DNA of 64,000 nucleotides from Streptococcus ictaluri 707-05 (GTDB lineage Bacteria; Bacillota; Bacilli; Lactobacillales; Streptococcaceae): NCBI RefSeq assembly GCF_000188015.2, contig NZ_AEUX02000008.1, positions 62,001 to 126,000 of the forward strand, read 5' to 3'. Shown piece by piece: positions 39,313 to 48,066 of this stretch (position 1 is its first letter; each line of letters starts with the position of its first letter). The notes under the pieces were generated by a model. It saw only the letters and a program-made list of their open reading frames with translations, ran no database searches and was not told where the DNA came from. The position numbers and the translations under genes were made by a program.

Positions 39313-39457
39313 TTACTAGCATGGTCTTGGACTCTTTAGAGTTTAGGGATAACGATTGAAGTAAATGGTAATCTTCTTATTAACACTGTGAAAGGAATTA
39401 GATACGGGTAAGTTCAGGCTCAAAAGTCTCAACTTAGTCGTTCTTGGTATCTTATTT

Positions 39458-42076
39458 ATGAAACAACTCACTTCAGCGGAAATTCGTCAAATGTGGTTAG
39501 ACTTTTGGAAATCCAAAGGTCACTCGGTAGAACCATCTGCTAATCTTGTACCGGTTAACGATCCAACCTTACTTTGGATCAACTCTGGTGTAGCTACCCT
39601 GAAAAAATATTTTGATGGGTCTGTTATTCCTGAAAATCCACGTATTACCAATGCGCAAAAATCCATTCGTACCAACGATATTGAAAATGTTGGGAAAACA
39701 GCACGTCATCATACCATGTTTGAGATGTTGGGAAATTTCTCCATCGGGGACTATTTCCGTGATGAGGCTATTGAATGGGGATTTGAGCTTTTAACTAGTC
39801 CAGAATGGTTTGATTTTCCAAAAGAAAAACTTTATATGACTTATTATCCAGAGGATAAGGACTCTTATAACCGTTGGTTAGCTCTTGGGGTAGAGCCAAG
39901 TCATTTGATCCCTCTAGAAGAGAACTTCTGGGAAATTGGTGCAGGTCCTTCAGGACCGGATACGGAAATTTTCTTTGACCGCGGTGAGGACTTTGATCCA
40001 GAAAATATTGGTATTCGTTTACTAGAAGAAGATTTGGAAAATGACCGCTACATTGAGATTTGGAACATTGTTTTATCTCAGTTTAATGCAGATCCAGCCG
40101 TTCCTCGATCAGAATACAAAGAATTACCAAACAAAAATATTGATACGGGTGCTGGACTTGAGCGCTTAGTTGCGGTGATGCAAGGAGCCAAAACAAACTT
40201 TGAAACCGATTTGTTTATGCCAATCATTCAAGAAGTTGAAAAGCTTTCAGGCCAGACTTATGACCCAGATGGCGACAATATGAGCTTCAAGGTTATTGCT
40301 GACCATATTCGTGCACTATCCTTTGCTATTGGTGACGGTGCCCTTCCAGGAAATGAAGGTCGTGGCTACGTGCTTCGTCGTTTGCTTCGTCGTGCGGTCA
40401 TGCATGGCCGTCGTTTAGGAATTACTAAGAGTTTCTTATACCAACTAGTTGATGTCGTTGGCCATATTATGGAATCTTATTATCCAGAAATTTTGGAGAA
40501 AAAAGACTTCATTGAAAAAATTGTGAAGCGTGAAGAAGAGACCTTTGCGCGCACCATTGATGCCGGTTCTGGTCATTTAGATGAGTTATTGCAAGCCTTA
40601 AAAGCAGCAGGTAAAGATACACTTGAAGGTAAAGATATCTTCAAACTTTATGATACTTATGGATTCCCAGTAGAGTTAACCGAGGAAATGGCTGAAGATG
40701 CTGGTTATAAGATTGACCATGAAGGCTTCAAGGCTGCTATGGAAGAGCAACAAGATCGTGCCCGTGCAGCTGTTGTCAAAGGTGGTTCAATGGGGATGCA
40801 AAATGAAACCCTCGCTGGAATCACGGAACCTTCTGAGTTCTCTTATGAAGAGGAAAGCTTAGAAGCTAAGTTGTCAGTTATTGTTGTTGACAACGAACGC
40901 AGTGATATGGTTTCAGAAGGACAAGCTCTTCTTGTCTTTGATAAAACACCTTTTTATGCCGAAATGGGAGGACAAGTTTCTGACCATGGTGTCATCAAAA
41001 ATGACAAAGGTGATATTGTAGCTAAGGTTATTGACGTTCAAAAAGCACCAAACGGCCAAACTTTACATACAGTAGAAGTACTGGCTAGTCTTTCACTAGG
41101 AACGCTTTATACCTTAGATATCGATCACAAACGTCGCTATGCAGTTGAAAAGAATCATACTGCCACTCACTTGCTCCACGCAGCGCTTCACAATATCATT
41201 GGTGAACACGCCACACAAGCAGGCTCCCTAAATGAAGAAACATTCTTACGATTTGACTTTACACATTTTGAAGCTGTTACAGCTGAAGAGCTTCGTCGTA
41301 TTGAAGAAGAAGTGAACCAACAAATCTGGAATGCTATTTCGGTTAAAACCGTTGAAACTGATGTGGATACCGCAAAATCAATGGGCGCGATGGCTCTCTT
41401 TGGTGAAAAATATGGAAAAACGGTTCGTGTTGTAACCATTGGAGACTATTCTATTGAATTATGTGGGGGAACTCATTTAGCTAACACTTCTGAGATTGGA
41501 CTTTTCAAGATTGTTAAAGAAGAAGGTATCGGTTCAGGTACAAGACGTATCTTGGCTCTTACTGGAAAAGAAGCTTTTGAAGCTTATCGCAAACAAGAAG
41601 CTTTCCTAAAAGAGGTAGCTAGAACCTTGAAAGCTCCTCAAGTAGAGCAAGTTCCAGCTAAAGTCATTAGCCTTAGTGAAACAGTCCGTGACCTTCAAAA
41701 AGAAGTGGCTGAATTAAAAGAAAAAGCAGCAGCAGCTCAAGCAGGAGATGTTTTCAAAGATGTCAAAGAAGCAAATGGCGTATCCTACATTGCGACTCAA
41801 GTCTCAGTGTCAGATGCGGGTGCTCTTCGTACTTTTGCTGATAACTGGAAACAAAAAGACTATTCAGATCTTTTAGTGTTAGTAGCAGCTATTGGTGACG
41901 AGGTAAATGTCTTAGTAGCAAGCAAATCTAAAGCAATCCATGCTGGTAATATGATTAAAGAACTGGCACCGATTGTTTCAGGCCGTGGTGGTGGTAAACC
42001 AGATATGGCTATGGCCGGAGGCTCTGATGCCAATAAAATAGAAGAACTCTTATTAGCAGTTCCAGAAAAATTGTAA
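39458..42076 (+). CDS. alaS: Alanyl-tRNA synthetase
   Basis: Class II synthetase charging tRNA-Ala. 872 residues, the normal length. Catalytic core at the N terminus (RPFFINSGV-type: [33 protein letters not shown]), tRNA recognition region [16 protein letters not shown], editing domain with [12 protein letters not shown] and the zinc ligands C/H in [15 protein letters not shown], and the C-Ala oligomerisation domain ending in [15 protein letters not shown] 145-base stretch separates it from the T-box terminator; it holds no gene, and no strong ribosome-binding site precedes the ATG. Intact. Confidence 0.96.
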   Translation: MKQLTSAEIRQMWLDFWKSKGHSVEPSANLVPVNDPTLLWINSGVATLKKYFDGSVIPENPRITNAQKSIRTNDIENVGKTARHHTMFEMLGNFSIGDYFRDEAIEWGFELLTSPEWFDFPKEKLYMTYYPEDKDSYNRWLALGVEPSHLIPLEENFWEIGAGPSGPDTEIFFDRGEDFDPENIGIRLLEEDLENDRYIEIWNIVLSQFNADPAVPRSEYKELPNKNIDTGAGLERLVAVMQGAKTNFETDLFMPIIQEVEKLSGQTYDPDGDNMSFKVIADHIRALSFAIGDGALPGNEGRGYVLRRLLRRAVMHGRRLGITKSFLYQLVDVVGHIMESYYPEILEKKDFIEKIVKREEETFARTIDAGSGHLDELLQALKAAGKDTLEGKDIFKLYDTYGFPVELTEEMAEDAGYKIDHEGFKAAMEEQQDRARAAVVKGGSMGMQNETLAGITEPSEFSYEEESLEAKLSVIVVDNERSDMVSEGQALLVFDKTPFYAEMGGQVSDHGVIKNDKGDIVAKVIDVQKAPNGQTLHTVEVLASLSLGTLYTLDIDHKRRYAVEKNHTATHLLHAALHNIIGEHATQAGSLNEETFLRFDFTHFEAVTAEELRRIEEEVNQQIWNAISVKTVETDVDTAKSMGAMALFGEKYGKTVRVVTIGDYSIELCGGTHLANTSEIGLFKIVKEEGIGSGTRRILALTGKEAFEAYRKQEAFLKEVARTLKAPQVEQVPAKVISLSETVRDLQKEVAELKEKAAAAQAGDVFKDVKEANGVSYIATQVSVSDAGALRTFADNWKQKDYSDLLVLVAAIGDEVNVLVASKSKAIHAGNMIKELAPIVSGRGGGKPDMAMAGGSDANKIEELLLAVPEKL

Positions 42077-42082
42077 AAGACT

Positions 42083-42212
42083 AAAAACCAAATAAGAGCT
42101 AGAGATGGTATCAATCAGACACAACTAGCTAAGTTGGCCGGAGTTTCACGTCAGACTATTAGTCTAATTGAACGAAATGAGTATACGCCTTCAGTAAAGA
42201 GGTCGGATTTTA
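42083..42212 (+). pseudogene. Remnant of an XRE-family regulator (YozG-like)
   Basis: In the alaS frame right after its stop, without a start codon, the sequence reads RARDGINQTQLAKLAGVS and RQTISLIERNEYTPSVK, a clear XRE helix-turn-helix. The N terminus is shortened and homology stops after PSVK, where about 20 C-terminal residues are missing and the next gene begins. Small XRE regulators of this type usually stand directly before DUF3169 genes, as here, so a deletion has removed the end of the regulator. Confidence 0.75.
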
Positions 42213-42947
42213 ATGAGATTAGCCAAACAGTTAGGACTTGGTGCTTTAATTGGTTCGATTGTTGGGATTCTAGTAGGTATTTTAGCCGTCGACTTGGATG
42301 GCTTTCAACAAGCATTTCCTTTTGATTTATCTCAGCTCACAAGCTCTATTATTTGGATAAATCGTCTGGTATTGATGCTATCCTTCTTAGCGACTCTTTA
42401 TTACAGTTTTCAAGTTTTGAAGCTATATAAAAGTCACCAAAATAAGATTGATGACTTGCCAGATAGTATTTACCGGTCTTTAAATCTCAAGCATAGCTAT
42501 GCCATTACCTTTAATGGCATATCATGTGTTTTAGCTCTGCAAGAGTTTCTTTTGGGAAGTAAACTCATATTTAAGTCGTCTGGTTTGGAGATGACCATAT
42601 ATATCTATGCCGTATTCACCTTGCTTAGCTGCGCTTTGATTCAGATGTATCTACTAAAGCTTTATAATCGTATTCGTGGTCTGAATGTTACTCTTTTACC
42701 CACTCTGAAGGAATTGAAAGAGAATGTTTTGCAACAAGACGAAGCCGAGCTAACAGCTAATTACAAAATCAGTTTTGATATTGTCATGACGCTTAGCGGC
42801 CTTATTTTACCAAGTATTTATGTGATTTTGTTTTTCTTATCTATCGTTTTACAAGAAGTGCAACTAACCGCTATTCTTATTACAGTAGGTATCCATCTTT
42901 ATATTATCTTTAAACAATTTCAGATGGCACGCGACTTTTTTAAATAA
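42213..42947 (+). CDS. DUF3169-family membrane protein
   Basis: 244 residues with about six membrane helices in three pairs (near 10-28, 44-66, 88-106, 118-140, 188-208, 214-232). Resembles the DUF3169 group found beside XRE regulators in streptococci. Function unknown. The start ATG lies in the remains of the regulator, with AAGAGGTCGG ahead; its original expression control has probably been lost with the regulator. Confidence 0.7.
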   Translation: MRLAKQLGLGALIGSIVGILVGILAVDLDGFQQAFPFDLSQLTSSIIWINRLVLMLSFLATLYYSFQVLKLYKSHQNKIDDLPDSIYRSLNLKHSYAITFNGISCVLALQEFLLGSKLIFKSSGLEMTIYIYAVFTLLSCALIQMYLLKLYNRIRGLNVTLLPTLKELKENVLQQDEAELTANYKISFDIVMTLSGLILPSIYVILFFLSIVLQEVQLTAILITVGIHLYIIFKQFQMARDFFK

Positions 42948-42965
42948 AGTAAATGAGGTATTAGG

Positions 42966-43633
42966 ATGACAACTATTTTAAAAGGATTGAAACTTATTTT
43001 ATTAATGGGCTTCCGATGTTATTGTTACAAAAGCAAGCAGAACTCCCTCTGGTTTGGAAGTGGATTTTGGGATTGGCTTATCTCGTTTTAGTGGGGGCTA
43101 GTCTTATGGTTCTTTGGAGACGCTTCAGAACAAAAGAAGTTAAAGTAACATTACATTTCTCGTTTACATGGAAGGATTTAGCTTATTTGGGCTTGTTCTG
43201 GTTATCAGCTCGAGTTATAGCTATTGTAGGAACACTTTTAAATCAAGCTATCTCTGGTCAAGAAACAACCGCAAATGATGCCGGTCTACAAGTATTAGCT
43301 CATTTTATGACAGGTGGTTTCCCTTTGTTTAGCTTACTTTATTTTCTAGTGATTGCCTTCATCGCACCGATCATGGAGGAGCTAGCCTTTAGAGGTTACC
43401 CGACTTTAGATTTGTTTAAGGGTCAATTTAATGTATGGGCAGCCATAGTAACCTTAGTTATATTTTCCTTACCACATGCGACCAATGCTGTTGAGTTTAT
43501 AACCTATGCTGGTATGGGAGTTTTACTCTATCTGGCTTATCGTCGTAGAGGAAATCTTCTTGATTCTATTTTTCTTCATATCCTTAATAATTTACCTGCA
43601 GCAATCTATCTATTACTAATCAGTTTAACCTAA
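42966..43633 (+). pseudogene. CPBP (CAAX-type) intramembrane protease, N-terminal frameshift
   Basis: The CPBP motifs are intact: EELAFRGYP (EExxFR, near the middle), FSLPHATNAVEF with the second histidine, and FLHILNN. A normal start exists at ATG 42966 after GAGGTATTAGG and encodes TTILKGLKLILLMG, but the frame then leaves homology. Restoring one base in ATGGG_CTTCCG joins it to PMLLLQKQAELPLVW. The rest could start at ATG 43016 but has no ribosome-binding site. Members process or immunise against bacteriocins or modify wall functions; role here unknown. Confidence 0.7.
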
Positions 43634-43675
43634 AAAGGTTCGGTCATTATTAGGACCGAACCTTTTTAGGTATTA
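43633..43675. terminator. Bidirectional terminator between CPBP and ClC genes
   Basis: AAAAAGGTTCGGTC pairs with GACCGAACCTTTTT over an 8-base loop; A and T tracts flank both sides. It sits between convergent genes. Confidence 0.9.
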
Positions 43676-44260
43676 TCAGTAGTCGTTGCTGTAAGTACTT
43701 TTGAAGCAAGAAAGCCGTTAAGCTGGCTACTAAAATAGGAATAAGAGTTGTTAGGGATTGTCCTGTAATTTCAATTAGAAAAAGAGGAGCAGCTAAGAAC
43801 ATATCATTAATAATACCTAGAAAAAGACTTGCGCCAATGATAATTGCTAGCACGGGTGAGATGTCAAAACCTAAAAAGTGATTACTAAAACTAGCAAGTA
43901 GTAGTCCGCAGGCTCCTCCAAGCATCATAGAAGGAGCGATTTTGCCTCCTTTTGCCCCAGAGTAAATGACCAGGTAAATGGCTAAACTTTTGGCGAGAAA
44001 GAGTGAGAAAATATAAGAAAGATGACTTTCTTCATGAAGAAAGAAGAGTAGGCCAGCTTTTCCATTTCCTAAAATCTGAGGGAAAAAAATACTTAATAGG
44101 GCGATGACAGCAAATGAAAGAAAAACACGATAGATAAAGAGAATGTTTTTAAGATTTCTTTTTGGGAGAGTGACCAATAATTGACGATAGTTTGAATAGG
44201 TTACACTAAACTAGACAGAATTTATAAAGTGTTCTACACTAAAGAAAATAGGAGAATATT

Positions 44261-44551
44261 ATGTCTAGAAAAATACGTCGCCACTTCACCGATGACTTTA
44301 AGCAACAAATCGTTGACCTTCACAATGCAGGGATGAAACGAAGTGAGCTTATCAAAGAATATGAGTTAACCCCATCAACCTTCGATAAGTGGGTACGTCA
44401 GGCTAAAACAACTGGTTCCTTTAAAACTATTGATAATCTTACAGATGAGCAGCGTGAACTGATTGAACTCCGAAAGCGTAATAAAGAACTCGAAATGCAG
44501 TTAGATATCCTAAAGCAAGCGGCGGTGATTATGGCACGAAAAGAGAAGTAA
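44261..44551 (+). CDS. IS3-family transposase OrfA
   Basis: 96 residues: an N-terminal helix-turn-helix (FTDDFKQQIVDLHNAG, ELIKEYELTPSTFDKWV) and a C-terminal leucine-zipper-like coiled coil (ELRKRNKELEMQLDILKQA). AATAGGAGAATATT precedes the ATG. It ends in AAAAG at 44539-44543, a known slip sequence in IS3 elements that would allow a -1 shift into OrfB. Confidence 0.9.
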   Translation: MSRKIRRHFTDDFKQQIVDLHNAGMKRSELIKEYELTPSTFDKWVRQAKTTGSFKTIDNLTDEQRELIELRKRNKELEMQLDILKQAAVIMARKEK

Positions 44552-44586
44552 TCACTGCTAATAAAGACAAATATAGCATTTCAGCC

Positions 44587-45366
44587 ATGTGTCGTTGGTT
44601 GAACATTCCTCGTTCTAGCTATTACTACAAGGCTGTTAAACCAGTCTCTGAAGCGGAACTTGAAGAAAATATCAAAGCTATTTTTCTCGAAAGTAAGGCC
44701 AGATACGGGGCTAGGAAAATCAAGAAATGTTTGGAAAATGAAGGCATCCAGCTGTCTCGTCGTCGGATTCGTCGCATCATGCACAAACTCAACTTAGTAT
44801 CCGTTTATCAGAAAGCAGCCTTCAAGCCACATTCAAAAGGGAAGAATGTGGCAGCTATTCCTAATCACTTAGCCAGACAATTTCATCAAGAAAAGCCTCT
44901 AAATGCTTTAGTAACAGACTTAACCTACGTTCGTGTCGGTAATAGCTGGGCTTATGTTTGCTTGATTATTGATCTCTTCAATCGTGAAATCATCGGTTTG
45001 TCAGTTGGTTGGCATAAGACCGCCGAATTGGTTAAACAAGCGATTCAGAGCATCCCTTACGCTCTGACCAAGGTCAAGATCTTCCATTCTGATCGTGGGA
45101 AGGAGTTTGATAATCAGCTGATTGATGACATGTTGGAAGCTTTTGGAATCAATCGTTCTCTAAGCCAAGCAGGCTGTCCCTATGACAATGCGGTAGCTGA
45201 GAGCACCTATCGCGCTTTCAAAATTGAATTTATTCATCAAGAAACCTTTCAGTCACTGGAAGAATTAATCCTTAAAACGAAAGATTATGTGCACTGGTGG
45301 AATTACTATCGCATTCATGGCAGTCTCAACTACCAGACACCCATGACATGGAGATTAATTGCTTAA
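44587..45366 (+). CDS. IS3-family transposase OrfB (catalytic part)
   Basis: 259 residues from the first ATG; the open frame extends upstream to the AAAAG slip site at 44539-44543, so the active enzyme is likely an OrfAB fusion. Catalytic D-D-E: VTDLTYVRVG, FHSDRGKEFDNQ and NAVAESTYRAFKIEF. A helix-turn-helix-like HTH_21 region (RYGARKIKKCLENEG, RRRIRRIMHKLNL) lies near the N terminus. Intact. Confidence 0.92.
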   Translation: MCRWLNIPRSSYYYKAVKPVSEAELEENIKAIFLESKARYGARKIKKCLENEGIQLSRRRIRRIMHKLNLVSVYQKAAFKPHSKGKNVAAIPNHLARQFHQEKPLNALVTDLTYVRVGNSWAYVCLIIDLFNREIIGLSVGWHKTAELVKQAIQSIPYALTKVKIFHSDRGKEFDNQLIDDMLEAFGINRSLSQAGCPYDNAVAESTYRAFKIEFIHQETFQSLEELILKTKDYVHWWNYYRIHGSLNYQTPMTWRLIA

Positions 45367-46173
45367 AGAAAAAAGCACTTTATAAATGTTGTACAGAAAA
45401 GTGTTGCCTTTTCAGTTAATGGCTATAAGTGTGATAAGTGCTCCAGCCAATATAGCCCAAAGGAGACTTGATATGGACCAGTTTTGCTGTGGCATTAGAT
45501 ACTGAATATGATGATCACCGCTTAAGAAGGCAACCATTTCAACAGCTACAAAACTACAAATTGTAGCGGCGTGCATGCTCTGAAAGACCATTTCTTCAAA
45601 ATCGTAGCTAAGATAAAGATAATTGTGGCTAATGGGGCATTATAAACAGCTCCTAAGGCTGCGCCAGAAGAACAGGCTAACAGAAGTCTTTGGTCTTTTG
45701 GGGTAATTTTTAAGTGTTGGGTCCATAAGGCAGTTATGGCGAGCGATACCTCACGAGCAGCCCCCTCACGCCCCACGGGGGCTCCCATAGAAACAGTGAT
45801 TAATTGTAACCAACCGTGCCAAAATTGTGACCATGGACAAAAATCCCTTTTAAAGGCCAGTTTTTCTTGGATGGATTGTGTTGGTTTGGCATATTTCGCC
45901 AGAAGGTGCCATCCCATCTCAGCAACTAAACCCGCAGCTAAGAGTGAGTACACGCGCCGTTGAGGAGAAATACTAGCAATTATGGTACTAAAGGATCCTT
46001 GACGGTAGCCAAAACTCATCATTTGAATCACATGGATGATTTCTGTTAAGACGTAGGCTACAATACCTGCCGTTAAACCTGTTAATATTAATAAAATGGA
46101 TAAGGTAAACCATCGTTTTAGAGCTTCTATCGTAAGCTCTATTATATCAAAAGAGAAGCAAAGAAACTAAAAA

Positions 46174-46219
46174 GACACTTTTCAAGACAGACGCGTTTAG
46201 TCTATTTTGAAAGAGTGTC
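46174..46219 (-). terminator. Terminator after nrdF
   Basis: GACACTTTTCAA and TTGAAAGAGTGTC are inverted repeats separated by about 20 bases; on the minus strand a T run follows the stem. It lies about 110 bases beyond the nrdF stop. The rest of 46220-46332 shows nothing I recognise. Confidence 0.65.
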
Positions 46220-46332
46220 AAAAAGATTATTTTAAAAGCACAAAGAAATGATAAGTCGTAATGACAATTCTTATTAGAAATGACCTAAAGGAATGCTAGT
46301 AGATAGGTATTTCCGACCATTTTAGGTTTTTC

Positions 46333-47298
46333 TCACCCTTCTATTCCGAAATCATAATCAGAATCAGTCATCGCTTCCACAGAACCGAGAAGGTATCCGT
46401 TACCTACCTGTGAGAAAAAGTCATGGTTGGATGTTCCTGTTGAGATACCATTCATGACAATTGGGTTGACATCATTTGCGGTATCTGGAAATAGAGGATC
46501 TTGGCCTAAGTTCATCAAGGCTTTATTTGCGTTGTAACGTAAGAAGGTCATCACTTCCTCAGTCCACCCAACCCCATCATAGAGGTTTTGGGTATATTTC
46601 TCTTCATTTTCGTACAATTGATAAAGAAGATCATACATCCAATCACGCATTTCCATTTGTTCATTTTCAGATAATTCATTAAATCCGATTTGGAATTTGT
46701 AACCAATGTAGGTTCCGTGAACAGATTCATCACGGATGATTAATTTGATAATTTCAGCCACATTAGCTAGTTTATTATTTCCTAGGTAATACAGAGGTGT
46801 AAAGAAGCCTGAGTAAAAAAGGAATGTTTCTAGATATGTTGAAGTAACTTTCTTTTGTAAGGCATCGCCATTTTCATAGATATCGTTGATGATACGAGCT
46901 TTTTCTTGTAAGAATTCGTTGTTGTTGGTCCACTCAAAAATCTCTTCAATTTCTTTTTTGGTGTTCAGTGTCGAAAAAATGGATGAATATGATTTAGCGT
47001 GGACAGATTCCATGAATTGAATGTTATTGAGAACAGCTTCCTCATGCGGAGTACGGACATCTTGACGTATGGCCTCAACTCCAGACTCAGACTGCATGGT
47101 ATCAAGTAATGTCAAACCACCAAAAACCTTGCCGACAAGGTCTTTTTCGGTGGCAGAAAGTTTGCGCCAATCGTCTAAGTCATTGGATAAAGGAATACGT
47201 GTGTCAAGCCAAAATTGCTCGGTCAACTTTTCCCAAGTTGACTTGTCAATCACATCTTCAATTTCGTTCCAGTTAATGGCTGAGTAATATGTAGTCAT
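46333..47298 (-). CDS. nrdF: Class Ib ribonucleotide reductase beta subunit
   Basis: Holds the dimetal-tyrosyl radical that starts nucleotide reduction by NrdE. 321 residues. Metal ligands and radical site are visible: LDTMQSESG (D near 66), FMESVHAKSY (E near 96, H near 100, tyrosine near 104), LETFLFYSGF (E near 157) and IIRDESVHGTYIG (E and H near 190). GAGAAAACT precedes the ATG. It lies 650 bases behind nrdE with one or two genes on the other strand between, so it may need its own promoter. Intact. Confidence 0.95.
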   Translation of the reverse strand: MTTYYSAINWNEIEDVIDKSTWEKLTEQFWLDTRIPLSNDLDDWRKLSATEKDLVGKVFGGLTLLDTMQSESGVEAIRQDVRTPHEEAVLNNIQFMESVHAKSYSSIFSTLNTKKEIEEIFEWTNNNEFLQEKARIINDIYENGDALQKKVTSTYLETFLFYSGFFTPLYYLGNNKLANVAEIIKLIIRDESVHGTYIGYKFQIGFNELSENEQMEMRDWMYDLLYQLYENEEKYTQNLYDGVGWTEEVMTFLRYNANKALMNLGQDPLFPDTANDVNPIVMNGISTGTSNHDFFSQVGNGYLLGSVEAMTDSDYDFGIEG

Positions 47299-47363
47299 AG
47301 TTTTCTCCAGTAGGCAGTAGGTTTTATGATATAATGATGATAATGGGGGGTAACAAGATAGAT

Positions 47364-47687
47364 TTGATTCTTGAAGTACTACTAACTGCTATTTTCACGG
47401 ACTCCGAAGAACTTTTAGAGCTTTCTGAGTCTAAGAAAGCTTCTAAAAGTTGGTGGCGGTGGATTAGTTATAGTATAGTGGCTTTATGGGTGGCTTTTGC
47501 TATTTTTTTACTAGTTGTATCAATAGAATCGATTAATCTAATTATTTTTAATAGACAAGAAGCAAAATCAATTTTAGAGCTAGTCGCTATTAGCTTTGTT
47601 TTTTGGTTTTTAACCCTTTTTTGGTTTTATAAAACCTATTGTTTATATTTAAAAATAAAAGTAGTCTATAAGAATTCTAAAATATAA
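47364..47687 (+). CDS. Small two-helix membrane protein between nrdE and nrdF
   Basis: About 107 residues with two clear membrane segments (SYSIVALWVAFAIFLLVVS and ISFVFWFLTLFWFYKTY) and charged ends. It is oriented against nrdE and nrdF. GGGGGGT at 47345-47351 is a strong ribosome-binding site; TTG 47364 is the first standard start with workable distance, though ATA 47358 is better spaced and could be a mutated ATG. Ends at a strong terminator. Family not recognised. Confidence 0.5.
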   Translation: MILEVLLTAIFTDSEELLELSESKKASKSWWRWISYSIVALWVAFAIFLLVVSIESINLIIFNRQEAKSILELVAISFVFWFLTLFWFYKTYCLYLKIKVVYKNSKI

Positions 47688-47702
47688 AGTAACACCTAGA
47701 GA

Positions 47703-47735
47703 GACCGGAAATAGAATTTTTCCGGTCTTTTTGGG
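47703..47735 (+). terminator. Terminator after the small membrane protein
   Basis: AGACCGGAAA pairs with TTTCCGGTCT around a short loop and runs into TTTTT. Confidence 0.85.
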
Positions 47736-47742
47736 TGTCACG

Positions 47743-48066
47743 TTGAACAACGTGATTAAATTTCCTAGGAGTAAGTCTAGACTGTTCAAGCTAGCTAAGC
47801 TATCCGAAATAGCGTTTAGTCGAGCTTTAATGGGGCATAGTCTCAATCGTAGTAAAAATGTTACGAAGTTAGTAAGTGGTCTAGGCAGATCGCCTAAAGC
47901 GACTGCCCTAGAAGTAATAGATGCTTTAGCATCCTTACTTCTTAACCAATTAAATTACACAGCTTTCACATTGGTTTGCGCCGACTTCTTCACCATCGTC
48001 CGTAAAGGTACGAATATAGTAAATGGATTTGATCCCTTTGTTAAAGGCGTAATTACGAAGAATTGA
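47743..48066 (+). CDS. Possible small regulator or its remnant, antisense to the nrdE end
   Basis: From TTG 47743 an open frame encodes about 70 residues before it overlaps the 3' end of nrdE; this part reads RLFKLAKLSEIAFSRALMG and KLVSGLGRSPKATALEVID, which looks like a helix-turn-helix of the XRE/antitoxin kind. The remaining 40 residues are antisense to nrdE and probably not meaningful. No good ribosome-binding site. CACGTTGAACAACGTG, an inverted repeat, covers the start. Could be a degraded gene; low confidence. Confidence 0.25.
   Translation: MNNVIKFPRSKSRLFKLAKLSEIAFSRALMGHSLNRSKNVTKLVSGLGRSPKATALEVIDALASLLLNQLNYTAFTLVCADFFTIVRKGTNIVNGFDPFVKGVITKN

Larger units (their letters stand above)
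44193..45414 (+). mobile_element. IS3-family insertion sequence inside the ClC gene
   Basis: 1222 bp with ends TGAATAGGTTACACT and the complement of AGTGTTGCCTTTTCA, giving the TG...CA termini of the IS3 family. GTT is duplicated directly on both sides (44190-44192, 45415-45417), the usual 3-bp target duplication. Removing the IS and one GTT joins LIAIN to YRQLL in the ClC protein. Both transposase frames are intact, so the element may be active. Confidence 0.92.
43650..46135 (-). pseudogene. ClC-family chloride channel/transporter, split by IS and frameshifted
   Basis: The N-terminal half (45546-46135) includes VSMGAPVGREGAAREVS, the ClC selectivity motif, and GAALGAVYNAPLATIIF. Near 45584 one base is missing: adding it turns TCTTTCAGAGC into TCTTTCCAGAGC and continues as SFQSMHAATICSFVAVEMVAFL to GALITLIAIN. 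Then an IS3 element intervenes, and the C-terminal half (43650-44189) follows as YRQLLVTLPKR, GGKIAPSMMLGGACG, GINDMFLAAPLFLIE-like stretches. The start codon is unclear; ATA 46130 lies where homology begins. Two lesions; not functional. Confidence 0.85.

Noticed and set aside
44539-44587. OrfA-OrfB discontinuity of the IS3 element as damage
   Set aside because: AAAAG at the junction is a known programmed -1 slip site in IS3 elements, so the arrangement is normal.
48006-48016. TACGAATA, an exact CIN-box sequence
   Set aside because: It lies inside the 3' coding part of nrdE, with no competence gene downstream and no T-rich stretch; chance match.
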